The position numbers were made by a program, and so were the translations under genes. Below, one piece after another: positions 38,488-51,178 of a stretch of 64,000 nt of DNA; the stretch's first letter is position 1, and each line of letters starts with the position of its first letter. The DNA is from Klebsormidium nitens (lineage: Eukaryota; Streptophyta; Klebsormidiophyceae; Klebsormidiales; Klebsormidiaceae). The notes below the pieces were generated by a model. It made no database searches, was not told the origin of the DNA, and saw only the letters and a list, made by a program, of their open reading frames with translations. The stretch covers positions 94,907 through 158,906 of the forward strand of contig DF237129.1 in assembly GCA_000708835.1 (NCBI GenBank), given 5' to 3'.

Positions 38488-40155
38488 TGATACAAAGCGA
38501 ATGCTCCTTTTCGAAAGTAGACTCCCTTCCTTGTCCAAAGAGCGGAATCGTTTCACCAGTTTATACCACCTGCGCATCTCATTCTGTTTGCTTCATATTC
38601 TATTTATGTTGGCACAAGGCCGGAAGGCTTGACTTGAAGCAAAAGCAGGCCTTCAAAGTTTGAAGAGATCATTTGCGGCCATCAGAAATGGCCCCCCATT
38701 CCCAAGCGAAACCAGTTCAAGAAGCCTGCGCACTCGTTGCAAATTGAGCTGAACTGGTCTCTGGAGTCCGGTCTAGGACTCCAGAGGATCCTAGCTGTTG
38801 CCAATATATGGCGACCCGCCTTTGCTGAGTTGGCACGGATTGCTGGCGACGTCAATCTGGAGACGTGCGATCCCTTCGCGTGTACGATCGAACGGCTTCC
38901 AGATCGTGTGAAAAGGTTCTTCTGTGGAACCCGAGCATGGTGTACGGTCGACCCGCGATCACGCAACATTGACAAGCCAGCCAAGCAAAGCAGTCAAGCT
39001 ACTGAAGCAACAGACGAACATATACCTTTTTGTTCAGAGACCAAGAGATGTTATACAGTTATACAGAGAGAAGTCGGCCAAATGGTTGGTAAAGTGAAGT
39101 TTCGTGTAACTTGATGACTTGAATCCTGTTCGAATGTACATACATGAGAAAGTACAGATACAGATCTCAGGATCAACAAATTGCATGTGAGAATTTCACC
39201 ACCTTGATCAATTTGATCTGTCGCCTCGTCTTTCAACTTAAAGGCCATTTCGCATCTACTCTTCGTCGGCTTCAAAGAGTATATAGCTGGCTGCAAATAT
39301 GGCAGAAGAACGCACACACTTCTCTCAATATCTCAATATGACATGATGTCTAGGAAAGACTGAGGAATCAGCAGGTTGCACTTTGTCACATCTTCGCAAG
39401 ATGGTCTAGGATCACGAGCGTAGCAACTGCTGAGAGTGTCGAAGGTCCAGCTGTGCTCGTAGCGAGACTGCACAGGCGAGAAGTTCAGAACCGCAAACGG
39501 CGGCTATATCTCCGTTGTCAACAGCGTTAGTTTGCATTACTCGGACAAGCGCCCTCTTAATAAACGAAAGCAACAGGCCAGGCGGTTTCTCAAAGGTTTG
39601 AGTAGGTGAAAGTAGGCCGATCGACAAGAGGCCGGAGCAAAAACGAAAATAGTTTGAAGAATGGCCATTAGCTGTACATGTACAATTCGGTGCTGGGTTT
39701 ACTGTGCTGGCTGACGTGCTCGATCGAGCGGAAGGAACGATACCATTCTTCGAAAAGTCTATCTGGATCAGGACCGGGTCGCTCGACAGCGACGATGAAG
39801 GTGAGTGCTTTCAATTTGAGTAAGTTAGTGCCGCCTCATATCAGATCCTGACCTTATCTCACTTAGTCGTCAGCTTGTGTCCAATTTCTGATTTTGTTTG
39901 AGAAGTGAAGCAGCCTACTCGAGTGTCGTCACCAGGATAAGGTCCGACTAGTCCTCCCAGAAGTATAAGTCATGAGCAGCGTCGACGTCCTCAAGCTCCT
40001 ATCTTAAGCTGGGTTGACATGTTAAGAACGATAAACAGCAGTATATCTGCATAACAGCTGCTGCCGCTATCCATTCAATGCTCAGATTCACTTGCTCCTG
40101 CTAACGAACGCTGATCCACTTACTCTGATGCCTATTAAGAGCTCGAATAAGCACT
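38488..40155. other. Spacer between LpxA start and GH16-A stop
   Basis: No gene supported. A 125-codon plus-strand frame (38737-39114) lies in the probable LpxA promoter. It lacks recognisable motifs and is not joined to other exons, so I do not call it. Confidence 0.4.
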
Positions 40156-43100
40156 CTACTTCTTGGCGGGCACCAGGGCATACGCGCGCACATAATCCAC
40201 CAGGAACACGTTCATGCTTGGGTCCTTCAGAGAGGCCACGTCAGGCAGGCCGTACTGCTTGAAAACTTCGGTGTCGAAAAACAGGTACGAGGCCTCGGTG
40301 AACGGCGCCTTGGGAGTAATTGTGGCTGCCAGCTGGCCGTCGAAGTAGAACTGCAGCTTTGTGGGGCTCTGCCACCAGAAGCCGTACACGTGGAAGTCGG
40401 AGGTGATCGTACCGGTCGGCAGGCGGTAGAAGTACGGCGTGGTCAGGTCGCCCGTTTGGCTGGGGCCTCTGCCTGTCGGATACTGCAATCGAGGAAAATG
40501 GAAGAGAAGCTCAGGACTGTGAAGGATAACGAAAGCTTTCAGACGATTTTCAAGCAAAGATTGGCATCCAGATTGGCGTCGGCTGGAGAATGGGGGCCTC
40601 AACAGGTAATGAGAAGGAGATGGACGTAAAGGATTGAGGTGAAAGGAGTTCGAAGTGCTTGCGGGAATGTACATGAGGAGAAAGGCCGTTCGTTGGCCTC
40701 GTTCCGCAGAGCACAGGGCCAACGGTGCTTGACTTACTTTTGTGTGCCCTTCGCTCCGCGAAACAGGGCAAGATGTGACGTTAATTAAGCACCTCAAGAT
40801 GGCGCGGAGCAACAACACATGCAGGCATTGGAAAAGAGATGCACACGGCTACGCTTGGATGGCGAGATGAAAACTCAGCGCGTGTGAGAATGACTGTATC
40901 TATCATTCAGTCGCAGAAAAAGTGGTCTTTAGAATGATCATGAGCACAAAAAAAGGAAAGGCAAAACGACTAGTCCTTACGTAGTGCGTGTTGATCGGCA
41001 TGTAGCGGCTGCGGAAGTTGGCTGAATTGCCAATAGTTTCGGTGACGTCAGTCTCGGTGTGCACGGACTGGAACCAGAACGATGACGGCATCAGCAGGTT
41101 GGAGGCCTTCATACGCGTCTCGTAGAAGCCGAGACTGGCGATCGGGCTGTTGCTCGCGAGCGCGGCGGCGCTGATCCACGGGTCGTTGTAGGGGTCAGCC
41201 ACCTGTCGAAAGATCAGGAAACCACGTGGCCCGTGTGTTTGGATGTCAGTTGCGACAAAACGGTTTCAAGTTTCTTCGTGGTCATACTTTGGTCTCTCGA
41301 CCTGCATTTTCCTGGTTCGAATCATCGTTCAATCCACGTAAAACTCTAAGATGCAGGCTGATTTTGGCCCCATTTGTGAATGGATCTCTGATAATGGGTC
41401 TCAAAGCGGCCACGGGGGCGGACGGATTCAAAAGGACTTACGTTTCCGAATGATGAAAGTCAGTCACAATGGATTAGTCCACAGAGAGAGTCGTTTGACG
41501 GCGATCCTTTCGGAGGTCTACGTTCTCTATACGTTTGCTGCTTATTTGAAAATGGATCTTGCTGTCAACAACTGTATTCTTGTTTGACACACGCTACACA
41601 AGGATGTGACGAGGTATAAGGACTGCCTCAGGAGACCTTTCCTTTGCAGATCCTCAAACTCGAAGAACGGCTATTTTCTGCAATTGCCTCCCGATTCCCC
41701 GATCCCCCGATCCCCCGATCCTCCATATCCAGCTCCTTCCCCGTTCTCATTCCACCCCAGAGTTGAAGAGTTCCAACGTCGTTCCGACAGAAACGCAGTG
41801 CCGAACGCAATCGCCCACCTGGTTGACGTTCGTCACAGCCGTCGTTGACGTCAGCCTGGCGTAACCCCCGCCCACCGCCACGTTCGCGGTGCTGTACTGG
41901 CTGGGCAGCCGGCCCGAGTAGTACGGAATGATGGGCTGCCACTTGCTCCGGTCGAGCGAGTCGCCGTTAAACTCGTCGGTTAGAGCCCGGTTAACAACCC
42001 ACCGGTAATCGGCCGGCGGCGGGGGAACGTGCTCCTCGGGAGCCGCAGCGGTCGGGGAGGGGGTGACCGGGGGAGGGTCTGGGTCCGCGCACGTGGCCAG
42101 CGGTCCGTCGTTCGGGCCGCAGCCGCTGGGGCAGCAAGTCATGTTCTGGCCGTCGTAGTTGAAGCACGGGTTGGGCGCCTGAATGGCGCAGACTACAGCG
42201 TCAGGTTCTCAAGAATATTGAGGATTAATGAACACGAGGATATGGCGTGCGCGCATCGGAACCGCCCTAAGTTGGCGGATCGGCAAGAACCTTGGCTATC
42301 CAAAGAATATTGCCGTTGCAAACGGCTGGCTCTAGCTTAGAGCACAACCCACAAGTATCGTGCAATCTGCGTGAGGCAAGGAAGCAACCTGGCGTGCAAC
42401 CGCTTGAGTCCGGGAAGGAAATTATGCAACGTGCAACTTGCAAGAGGTCCTCGAGAGCATGATTCTGGCATTCAAGAGAAGACTGAATTGAACCTAGACA
42501 TCGCGCTCCGATGTGATCAGAGATGAGAAAACGGGACGCTTGAGTTTCGCCTCCAAAACCAAAATCACATGTATCGAAAGCGTGGCCGCTGATCAGCCTG
42601 ATATAAGTCCCCTTCCGACGGCTCTGACCCGCTTTGAAGTCCTGAATAGAGACTGGAGATTTGGAACTCTTTGAGGCTGCCCATCTGATCAGAACAATTC
42701 GAAAAGAAACGAGATGCGAAGGGGTCATCGTAAATCAAGAGCAAAGCAATCTGTTCGTCGTAGTCTGGCTGTTTGTAGTGTAGTCTGTTTGAAGTCTGGT
42801 GACCGAATACAGTTGCGTGAAGCTACAGGAATACCAGGGCAGTCCAAATCTCGACGCCGTGAAAATAGATCGCTCACATCCGTGGTGCACATCTGTGCGC
42901 AAGTCGCGACGGGTCCGACGTTCGTTCCGCAAACGGACTCACAGCACGCCTTGCTGCTCTTGTCAAAACTGCATAGATTCCACCACGCCATCAATAAGTA
43001 CGGGAGATTCACTTCTGAACCAGTCGAAGCGTGCGACTCCTGCAATACGTTCTACACCGGCTGTAGGTAAATTCTTAGCCATGTACTTCTGACGTTGCCC

Positions 43101-44823
43101 TCAAAATGTGACCGTCAGCAAAGCATCGGAAGGTTGGCGGTGACTTGAAGGCAGACCCTGAAGGCAGCTCTTTCGATTCAAACGTGGGCTCTTGCTAGTG
43201 AGGAAAGTATGATATTTTCTAAGCTGACTAGTTTCTAAGTCCGGCCAGATATAAATATAATTGGTCTTCAATGAGAAATAACAAATAAAACCGCGATCGC
43301 TCGCAAGCTTGTAAGAGCTTCTACGAAACCACTCACTTCCAGCAAGGGTTGGAAGCCCAGTCAGGGCAGGGGTCATCCGGAAAGACGACGATCAATTCCC
43401 GTCTGCTTAGGGTGTCCGCACAAAGGAGATGGAACATCAAACTCAGAGGCTAAACGACTCCCTTCGCGAGAATGAAACAGCCGGCAATCTGCTATAAGAA
43501 AATCATGTTCGCTTCTTCTGGTCACCCGGAGTGCCTAGTATCTGCTCCTCGGATGTCGATAAATGCAGTCAACAAACAGATACGGTGTCAAGGAAGGAGG
43601 CCAATAAAGGTCTCCACATGAGCCCTTCTTCTGAGGAATTCAATGAGATTTTCGGAAGACCGACGTGCCTGAGCATCTGGCAGATGTACGATCAGGATCC
43701 ATTTTCTTCCTGAATTCTCTTGAAGTCCAATTAGTTCAATTTGTTGATCCATACCCAGTGCAGATAACCCACCTGGGAAGACGCTAATCTCCTCAAGGTA
43801 GACACAATATCCTTCCTCCGATCCATATAAGGCGATCTCGAGGGTCTCGGTCGATGTATGGGCGACAAATCGACCAACGTTAGCGGTATCGTTATCCACC
43901 GCCGATGCGAAGATGGGGACTGACTCGACCGACAGGACAAGATCGACCGGCTTGTCCGTCTTCAAACGGAGTGAAAAGACGTAGGCGGTGCCTGGCACAA
44001 GCAGGGGAGACATGAAACATTCGGAGTATGCAAAGAATGCTGGTTGGGCTCTTTCTGTAGCCAGTGGTCAGCATCCGAAGCTCCAAGGCTCAGAACGCCT
44101 TTTCAGGTCGGTTGCTGCTAATATCAAGCGCGGGGACGAAAATTGTATACGTACACTTCTTTTCAAAGCAGTAGCCACGGCAGCTATCCACAATTTGTAT
44201 TTTTACGTTGATTCTATTAGCTTAGTTGAAGAGACCCGTGCCCAGGCTTTCCTTTGTAAGAGTTTGACGCTATCTGGCAACAGCTCTCCTTTTTAAACCA
44301 AGATTTTCTCGCAGTGTCCATTTTCCCAAAAAGACTCCAAGGATCAGGAACTTCAAAAAGGCTTCTTGCAGTTGCGCATCTAAAAAGGTAAACCGGGAGA
44401 GAGAGCACTGTAAGGTTATGCTAGAGGTAAAGCCTTTCACGAAAAGGCAGGTATGAATGGAATCCGCACAGGGCTTTCCTAATGACACCACCACAAGAGT
44501 TAGACTAGAATCTATTGCAACCAAAATATCGATACGATTCCTTTCGCTCTCAAACTTATCGGCAGAGTACCTGGGGTCAAGCAGGCGAAGGCTCCCCTCA
44601 GTTTGGCCCCTTCTTTTCCCAGCTCCACCTTCACAGACCCCGCACTCAACTGAGGGGATCCCTCTGGAACCGACACGATTCGCCCCTCAAAAGCAGTCCA
44701 CTCTCCAATCAGGCGCGCTTCGCCCGGAAAGCTAGGACCATCCTTTTCAGAGCTGCCGTTGACAAGAAATGCGTAAAGAAGGGCGACCAAGAAGGTAAGA
44801 CGAAATCGGCGATAGGTCGCCAT
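40156..44823 (-). CDS. Secreted GH16 (agarase-like) hydrolase with jelly-roll and Cys-rich modules, copy A
   Basis: Seven exons: 44823-44571, 43991-43769, 43402-43337, 42968-42878, 42178-41819, 41202-40981 and 40482-40156; about 513 residues. The start is MATYRRFRLTFLVALLYAFL, a signal peptide. Exons 1-2 form a ~140-residue carbohydrate-binding-like jelly roll (GEWTAFEGR, PGTAYVFSLRLKTD, YCVYLEEISVFPG). Exons 3-5 encode two Cys-rich repeats (NPCWNFDKSSKACC, then NPCFNYDGQNMTCC, each ending CG-x-N-x-GP-x-ATC). A short Pro-rich linker follows. The GH16 domain holds DEFNGDSLDRSKWQP, the catalytic ExDxxE (ETDVTE) in exon 6, and FHVYGFWWQSPTKLQFYFDG in exon 7. The Glu residues of ExDxxE act as nucleophile and acid/base; the spacing and C-terminal motif suggest the beta-agarase/porphyranase branch. 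The substrate is unknown. The exon 2 donor is ambiguous: GG|GTTATC keeps phase with exon 3 and is conserved in copy B, whereas CAG|GTGGGT would not. Confidence 0.85.
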
Positions 44824-46702
44824 ATCGGCTCGATTCGCTAGGTAGGGGAGTCAAGGTGGCTCGTTTAAGGCAAGAACGGGTCGGAATCGAAGCTTCGGCG
44901 CGCCTTTCTGTGCTAAAGAGAATCTGTTGCGCCCACGTGTTTGTATCCGAATAGAAGAGTCCTATCTGAAGCCATCTGAGCTTTGCCTGGAAGACTTCTG
45001 CTCAGCCTCGGAGGCACGGTCTGCGCCCCAACGCGCTTCGTACTGGAGTACTGTTGTCCTAATTAGCATCTTCAGGAGCTCGAGGCATTGGTTGCGCCAG
45101 CTGTGAGGCACTTGCTGGCTGTACGGTCTCGATAGTGTTGCAAGGCAGTTGTAAAGTTCGGCGCGGCCTCGAAAAGGGGGCGACACTTCAGTGATGGTTT
45201 CGAAATGCTCCTGTCGCTCGAACAGTCCGATACTCATCGAGACGGTCCTGGGACGTGCCAGCAGGCTTCGAGCTAGTTTTGACGTACACACCCAGCCTGA
45301 AAACACAAAATTTGCAAAGAAGATGGAGACAGAAGATTCCCATTAAGAAAGTGGTCGGACTGATCGACAAGCAGGAATTGTTCTTGTCGCAAATGGTGAT
45401 GCGGGAATGATGGAGGGCGCTCCATATGCTGCACATATACTGCTGACGGTGCAAACACAAGGCAACTGTTTGTCAGACTATCCAAGCGACTCTCGCGGTT
45501 TTATGAATTTAGATTCGCACTTTCTCAAGGAGCTCTCGGGCCGGAGTAGTTCAAGGAAAAGAGATTGATTCGACTTACCAAAAAGAAAGCCAGGACCGCG
45601 TCTCGAACGACGATTGATGCTACGCTTGACCTCAAACCATGCTCATTGCTGTGCTCGAGCCTAAAGGCAAACGGGAACGCTGCAGAAAGGCCTCATCAGT
45701 CTTGTTAGCGAAAGCTCACGCTTTGCATGAAGAAATCTGCACTCTGACAGAGGCCACTCTGGAAATCCAACCTGTCCGACTAATTGCAAGTTGCACCCAA
45801 GACGATGCTCAGAGCAGACTTTATCATGTCCGGACCTCGTCATGTCCTGCTTTATCATACAAACAGCTCGTCATCAAGTTGTTCCATCATGTGACCGTTA
45901 CCGCGACGCTACTCTGCCCATGTCTGCATGATGCAGTTTCTTCAAGTTGCAAGAGGATGCCTTTTGGGTTCCTCTAAGTATGTCAGTGCTTTGGAAGGAG
46001 AGAAACTCTGTCAAAGGAATTCATGCAGTTTTTCTCGTTACGAACCATACATCCGCCCACGTTTCGTTCGACCCTCGCCACAGACATCAAAGCTGCGGTT
46101 CGCGCGCCGCCTTCTTAAGCAGACGTAACCGCTGATTAAATTGAACTCGTGCCCGACGAAACAATAGTGATTACACTGGATGAATGGTGTGCCCCTTAAT
46201 GTCCTCAGAGCTCACAGCCGATCCTAAGTATCTTCCCTCTTACTTCTTAGCTATCTTCTAAGGTAATGTTCGAGATGAGGGGTTCGCTAGGGGCAACAAA
46301 CACATTGGTTTGCTAGAAGAACAAAGGTTCATCATACTGAATGAAGGTTTTACTGCCGACTGGCGGTACTCCCTGTTATAAGCTACCCGATCCTACTTCA
46401 TTGTGTGAATATGCTTACGAGCGAGCAGACTGTGGGTCGCCGCTTCCTATCATTGCTCGCAAAGAATGGTCGTATCTTTGATCATAATATTCCCAGCAGG
46501 AAAGCCTTCTACGAGTGGTTAACCTATCATAGGGACTCCGTTTTGGCGTGCGAAATTTGCAACGCCGGAGCACTGCTTCGTGACCAATTAATATTCTTAG
46601 TACGAAATGAATGTCTGCCTTCGCGGGTATCTTTATATTGACTCCTAAGCTATGATACACGATTCACTGGCCCAGTGAACGTATCTTCCACTCGTTCCCA
46701 TC
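44824..46702. other. Spacer between the two GH16 genes
   Basis: About 1.9 kb that should hold the promoter of copy A and the 3' end of copy B. The short frames at 44962-45306 (-) and 46405-46641 (+) lack motifs. No additional GH16 exon is visible. Confidence 0.4.
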
Positions 46703-49700
46703 TCATTTTCCGTTTGGAACCAGGTAAAACGCGCGCACGTAGTCGATCAGGAAGACGTTTTTGCTCGGGTCTTTGAGATCGGCCACACTGGGCAGTCCGT
46801 ACTGACTGAAAACTTCGGTGTCGAAGAACAGGTACTGCGACTCGGTGAAAGGCCCCGCCGGAGTGATCGTGGTTGCCAGCTGTCCGTCGAAGTAGAAGTG
46901 CAGCGTTTGGGCGTCCTGCCACCAGAGGCCGTACGTATGGAAGTCGCCGGAAGTGAGCACGCCGTCCGGCAGCCGGTAGAAGAACGGCGTGGACTGGTCG
47001 GGAGCTTCGCTGACGCCGTTCGGGTACTGCCGGGGTGGAAGCAGGAAGGAAAAAGAGCTTAGCTATTTTAGTACCGAGAGAAGCGCGTGCTTTGAACGAA
47101 TAGAAGTATGTGAGACTGGGCTCGCTGGTGGTTTGAATGGCGCTTCGCAGAATTTGGCGGAGACACTGGAGCCGTTGAAAGTGCGAGAAAGTGGACAAGC
47201 ACAAGCAATCAGAAGCGGTTAATTGGAAAGACAGGCGTCTCTATGTAGAGTCCACGTAGTTGTAGGAACCAAGTCCAGAAGCAAATATGGACCTTCTTTA
47301 CGAATAGATCAAAGCTAGAGGCTTCAAGTGCCTTGCGTCAAAAGCAAGCTTCTATGTTTCAATTCGGCCTTTTCCGATCTTGCCTTTCCGGCCTTCCCCG
47401 ATCGCTGATGGTTATTTACCAAAAGCACCATCTTTAATGTCGCAGCTCGAGTTGAGAGACGTTGTGCAATTCAGGGAACATGAAGCTAACACATTCAGCG
47501 TTCCGGATTAAAGTTCAGAAAAGGACGAAGAGGAATTGGACAAAGTCGGTCTCACGTAGTGCGTATTGATCGGCATGTAGCGGCTGCGGAAGTTGTTCGG
47601 GTCGCCGATCGTTTCAATGACGTCAGTTTCGGTGTGCTGCGACTGGAACCAGAAGGATGACGTCATCAGGATGTCGGAGGCCTTCATCCGCGCCTCGTAG
47701 TACCCCAGGCCCGCGTACGCGCCGGTGCTCGCGAGCGCGGCCGCGCTGATCCACGGGTCGCTGAACGGGTTTGCCACCTGACAAAAGGTTGTCTTGTTTG
47801 GTACGGTTCTGTACACTCGTCTGCATATCTAAGTGGAGAAAGCCTGGCAGATTAACGTCCTGAGTTTCATAGAACGTCATGATTTTCAAAGGTGCAGATT
47901 CGATCATTGTCAGTTGTAGTGCTTGCTGCAACTCGATGATCGCCTGACCACCCAATTTAGGAGGCTTCACAGAACAGATCAATGGATGGTCTCCGAAGGG
48001 CACTGAGTCATCTTCTCCAAGGTTGCCGTCAAACGAAGTGAAAAAGCGAGCGTTTTTGAAGTCTGGCTCTTTTTCTCGGACTGCCCATGGCTTCTCATTC
48101 CAGCTTGCCATGACAGAGAGCCTGAGAATGCATCGCCCACCTGGCTGACGTCGTTCACGGCCGTCGTTGACGTCAGCCTGGCGTACCCGCCACCCACCGC
48201 CACGTTCGCGGTGCTGTACTGGCTGGGCAGCCGGCCCGAGTAGTACGGAATGATGGGCTGCCACTTGCTCCGGTCGAGCGAGTCGCCGTTAAACTCGTCG
48301 CTAAGCCCCGGGTTAGCGACCCACTGGTAACCAGCAGGGGCCGGGGGGAGGTTCGTACCGGGGGGGGTGACCGGGGGAGAAGTGGCCGGGGGGGAAGTCT
48401 CCGGGGGAGAGGTAACCGGAGGAGAAGTAACCGGGGGAGCGGTTTCCGGGGAGGATGTAACCGGGGGAGAGGTAAGCGGGGGGGATGTCTCCGGGGGGGA
48501 GGTTTGCTGGGGGGGAGTGACCGGGGGAGACGTTGCCGGGGGGGAGGTTTCAGGGGCAGAAGTGACCGGTGGAGCAGGAGTGGTCGCGGGGGATCCCGCG
48601 CAGGTAGCCAATGGGCCCCCGTTCGGCCCGCAGCTGCCGGGGCAGCAGATCATGTTCTGTCCGTTCCAGTTGAAGCAAGGATTGGGAGCCTGCAGAGAGA
48701 ACGTAGAGAGGGTTAACGAACGGGTTTCCGTGTTCATGATTCTCTTCGTTGTTGAATCCCGATACGTGCTTCAATACTTGAAGAGAAATGCGGTGGACTC
48801 GGCACGTGAAAGAGTCAGCGGTCAGCAGGATTCGGATGCCGAAAAAATGGAAAGCAGCCGTTCAGTGATGCTTGTACCAATGCTCAATTTGATGATCAGT
48901 GCCCCCACTTTTACGCGGAATCAGGTGCACAAATGCTTCGAAATCTGAGGAACGAAGTGCCGTCTCAAGAAAACCAACACGACTTCCGCATCTTCAGACG
49001 TGTGCCCAGCGACCTTGGATGCGGCGCAGTCACACAGTAAAACTTGGGAAAAAGACGTCGCAAATGGCTCCGCACTTAGAGGCGCAGCACGAAGCAGAAG
49101 CACAAACGTTATAAAATCTGAATGAAGCCGCGAGGTTCAGTGCGGGCACTCGCCTCGGAGGTGCATCCTCCAGTGCAACTCGCCATAGGACCCGTGTTGA
49201 TTCCGCACCCGTCGGGGCAGCAAGCCTTGCTGGAACCGTCCCAGCTGCACGGAACAAGAACAAAAAGAGGGTAGGAAATTGCATCCCAGAACCTGCCAGA
49301 AATGGGTATTCTATGCTGAACACTGCAGGAACGCGAATAACGTCTTGAGATCAGTCTCGGACTCCAAACTCAAGAAAGCATCCGTCATATGCATGGTAAG
49401 GAATTGAAGGGAGTTCTTGTCACGACCGGCCGCAAGTCCGGCGTGTGCGTACATCACCAAAGCTTCTTCATACCGAAATATCAGCGAGCACTAACCAGCA
49501 GCCCACAAAGTTTAAAACTCTCAAATTCAGCCTGATGTATCATGCCATACGCAAGAGCCCTGGTTGAGAGCATATGCAGGGATGTCCTTACTTGTAGCAG
49601 GGATTGGGAGCCGTCGAAGGGCAGGCGTCCCCAAGGGCTACGGAGATCACCTCTCGCCTGGTCAAGGCTTCTGCTGGAAGTTTGTTGGAGTTGGAAGGAG

Positions 49701-51178
49701 AAACTGCAGGAGACGTCTTGCGACTTTAGGAAACCGAATGCTACTCTTCGTGAGGAAGTTCGAACAGAAAATCTACCGGGGCGGTTGATAGAAATGTGCT
49801 CAGATTCGCAAAATATGGGATGATTTCCTTGGAGGGGCCCAGGAAACTTCGTACAGAAGAAGCACTTTAAGGCCACAAGAGATACATTGGAACGAGGATA
49901 AGACGAAGGATTGGGAGTTTGAAGAGTATATGTCTTGCAGAACAATGGCGCCGAACCAGAGAGAAGAGAACAGAAGTCCAAATGACCTGAGTGGTGTTGA
50001 TGCATTCTGCTTATCTTCTCTGCTCTTAGGCTTTTCCAGCATGGGACTTTCCTCAGATCTGGCGGCAATAACGCGAACGTATAGCGACTTTTTGATCGAC
50101 ATTTTTTATCAGGTCCTTGTTCTGATTCAACGAATACAAGCTTCTTCGATCCGAGAAGAAAGACGACACGAGATCTGAGCGGTGAATAGCATCATCCAAA
50201 TAATGAGTTACGGCTGCCCATAACCCACCTGGAGTGATTGTGACGTCATCAGGGTATGCCTCCGCTGCTTTTCCCTTGCCAAAAAGAGAAACCGCGAGCG
50301 TCCCGCTGCTTTCAGCCGCTATGAAGTAGCCGACCTTGACCCTCCCGTCATCCACGGTCGATGTCATGATTGCGGTCGCGCCACTGGAGAAGACTAGGGC
50401 GACCGACGTGCTGACGTCACCCTTCATTTGGAAGGACAGTCTGTAGGCGTTACCTGGGGAAAGGAAAGATGACAATGTCAATGTAAGAAGAGAGAGTCCA
50501 ACAAGAGGGGTGGCTTGGAACAGGCATGTTGGAGGTCGGGAATGCAGTTCGCGTAATCCGTTCTTCATACCCCTTCTCCCGATGGCTGCCATAACCAGAC
50601 TTCACTCTTTATCGCGCCAGGATCGTGCTTATCATACAAAATTACTGTTTCCTGAATGGTTGACAGCGGAACTGGATAATGACGCTCTCTTGCGCGTGGA
50701 AGAAGGTAAAACGCAGGCAAATTGCAGGTACGTCCAACATCGTCGGGCGCAAACTTTTTATATTGACGAAATGTATCCGGTGAGCTTTTCGTGCTCCAGC
50801 TAGGGCAGCCAACAGATGTTCTCTTCTTTGATCGCGCCTAATACACACAAGCTTTGCGCTTCAAAGGTGGGTTTCACAAATTGATAACCCGAGCACAACC
50901 CTCGACAGGTTTTAATGAAAGTATAGCTTCTTCTTGCTTCATTATCCTGACGTACCTGGAACGAAGCCAGTGACATTTCGTTGCAGCACGGCGCCTCTTC
51001 CCCCTAGGTGCGCCGATCCGCCGGGCGCCGAAAAGCTCCTCCCCGGGAACGCCCTCCACTCTCCAACCAGGCTCACTTCGCCCGGAACACTGTTGCTGAT
51101 CTCGCCAGCAATAAGAGCAACCTGGAGAGTCAGAAAGGCAACCGAGAGCGCTGTTGGGAGGTGGGGAGTGGTCGCCAT
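46703..51178 (-). CDS. Secreted GH16 (agarase-like) hydrolase with jelly-roll and Cys-rich modules, copy B
   Basis: Seven exons with the same phases as copy A: 51178-50956, 50453-50225, 49657-49592, 49244-49154, 48689-48141, 47777-47556 and 47026-46703; about 567 residues. The start gives a signal peptide (MATTPHLPTALSVAFLTLQV). The jelly roll includes GEWRAFPGR, PGNAYRLSFQMKGD and YPDDVTITPGG. The Cys-rich repeats read NPCYNWDGSSKACCPDGCG and NPCFNWNGQNMICCPGSCG. A ~86-residue Pro/Thr/Ser linker precedes the catalytic domain, against ~24 in copy A. The GH16 motif is ETDVIE, followed by RYMPINTHY; exon 7 carries FHTYGLWWQ and FYFDGQLATTI. Exon 4 ends at a GC donor (GAG|GCGAGT), where copy A has GTGAGC. 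Same orientation, architecture and exon phases indicate tandem gene duplication. The role is probably remodelling of a sulfated or agar-like wall polysaccharide, by family inference. Confidence 0.86.
48336..48593 (-). repeat. Minisatellite encoding the Pro/Thr/Ser linker of GH16 copy B
   Basis: Tandem variants of an ~18-bp unit ('ccgggggagaggtaa...' on the plus strand) encode repeats such as TSPPVTSPPETSPP. Proline- and threonine-rich linkers of this kind are common O-glycosylated spacers in secreted enzymes. The stretch is expanded compared with the same position in copy A. Confidence 0.88.

Noticed and set aside
38737-39114. 125-codon plus-strand frame upstream of LpxA
   Set aside because: No motif or splice continuation; it probably overlaps the LpxA promoter by chance.
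41301-41335. 'ggttcgaatc' resembling a tRNA T-loop
   Set aside because: It lies in a GH16 intron with no matching acceptor stem, D-arm or anticodon arm upstream.
43769-43773. CAG|GTGGGT as donor of GH16-A exon 2
   Set aside because: It leaves phase 1, whereas exon 3 needs phase 2; GG|GTTATC four bases on fits and is conserved in copy B (GG|GTTATG).
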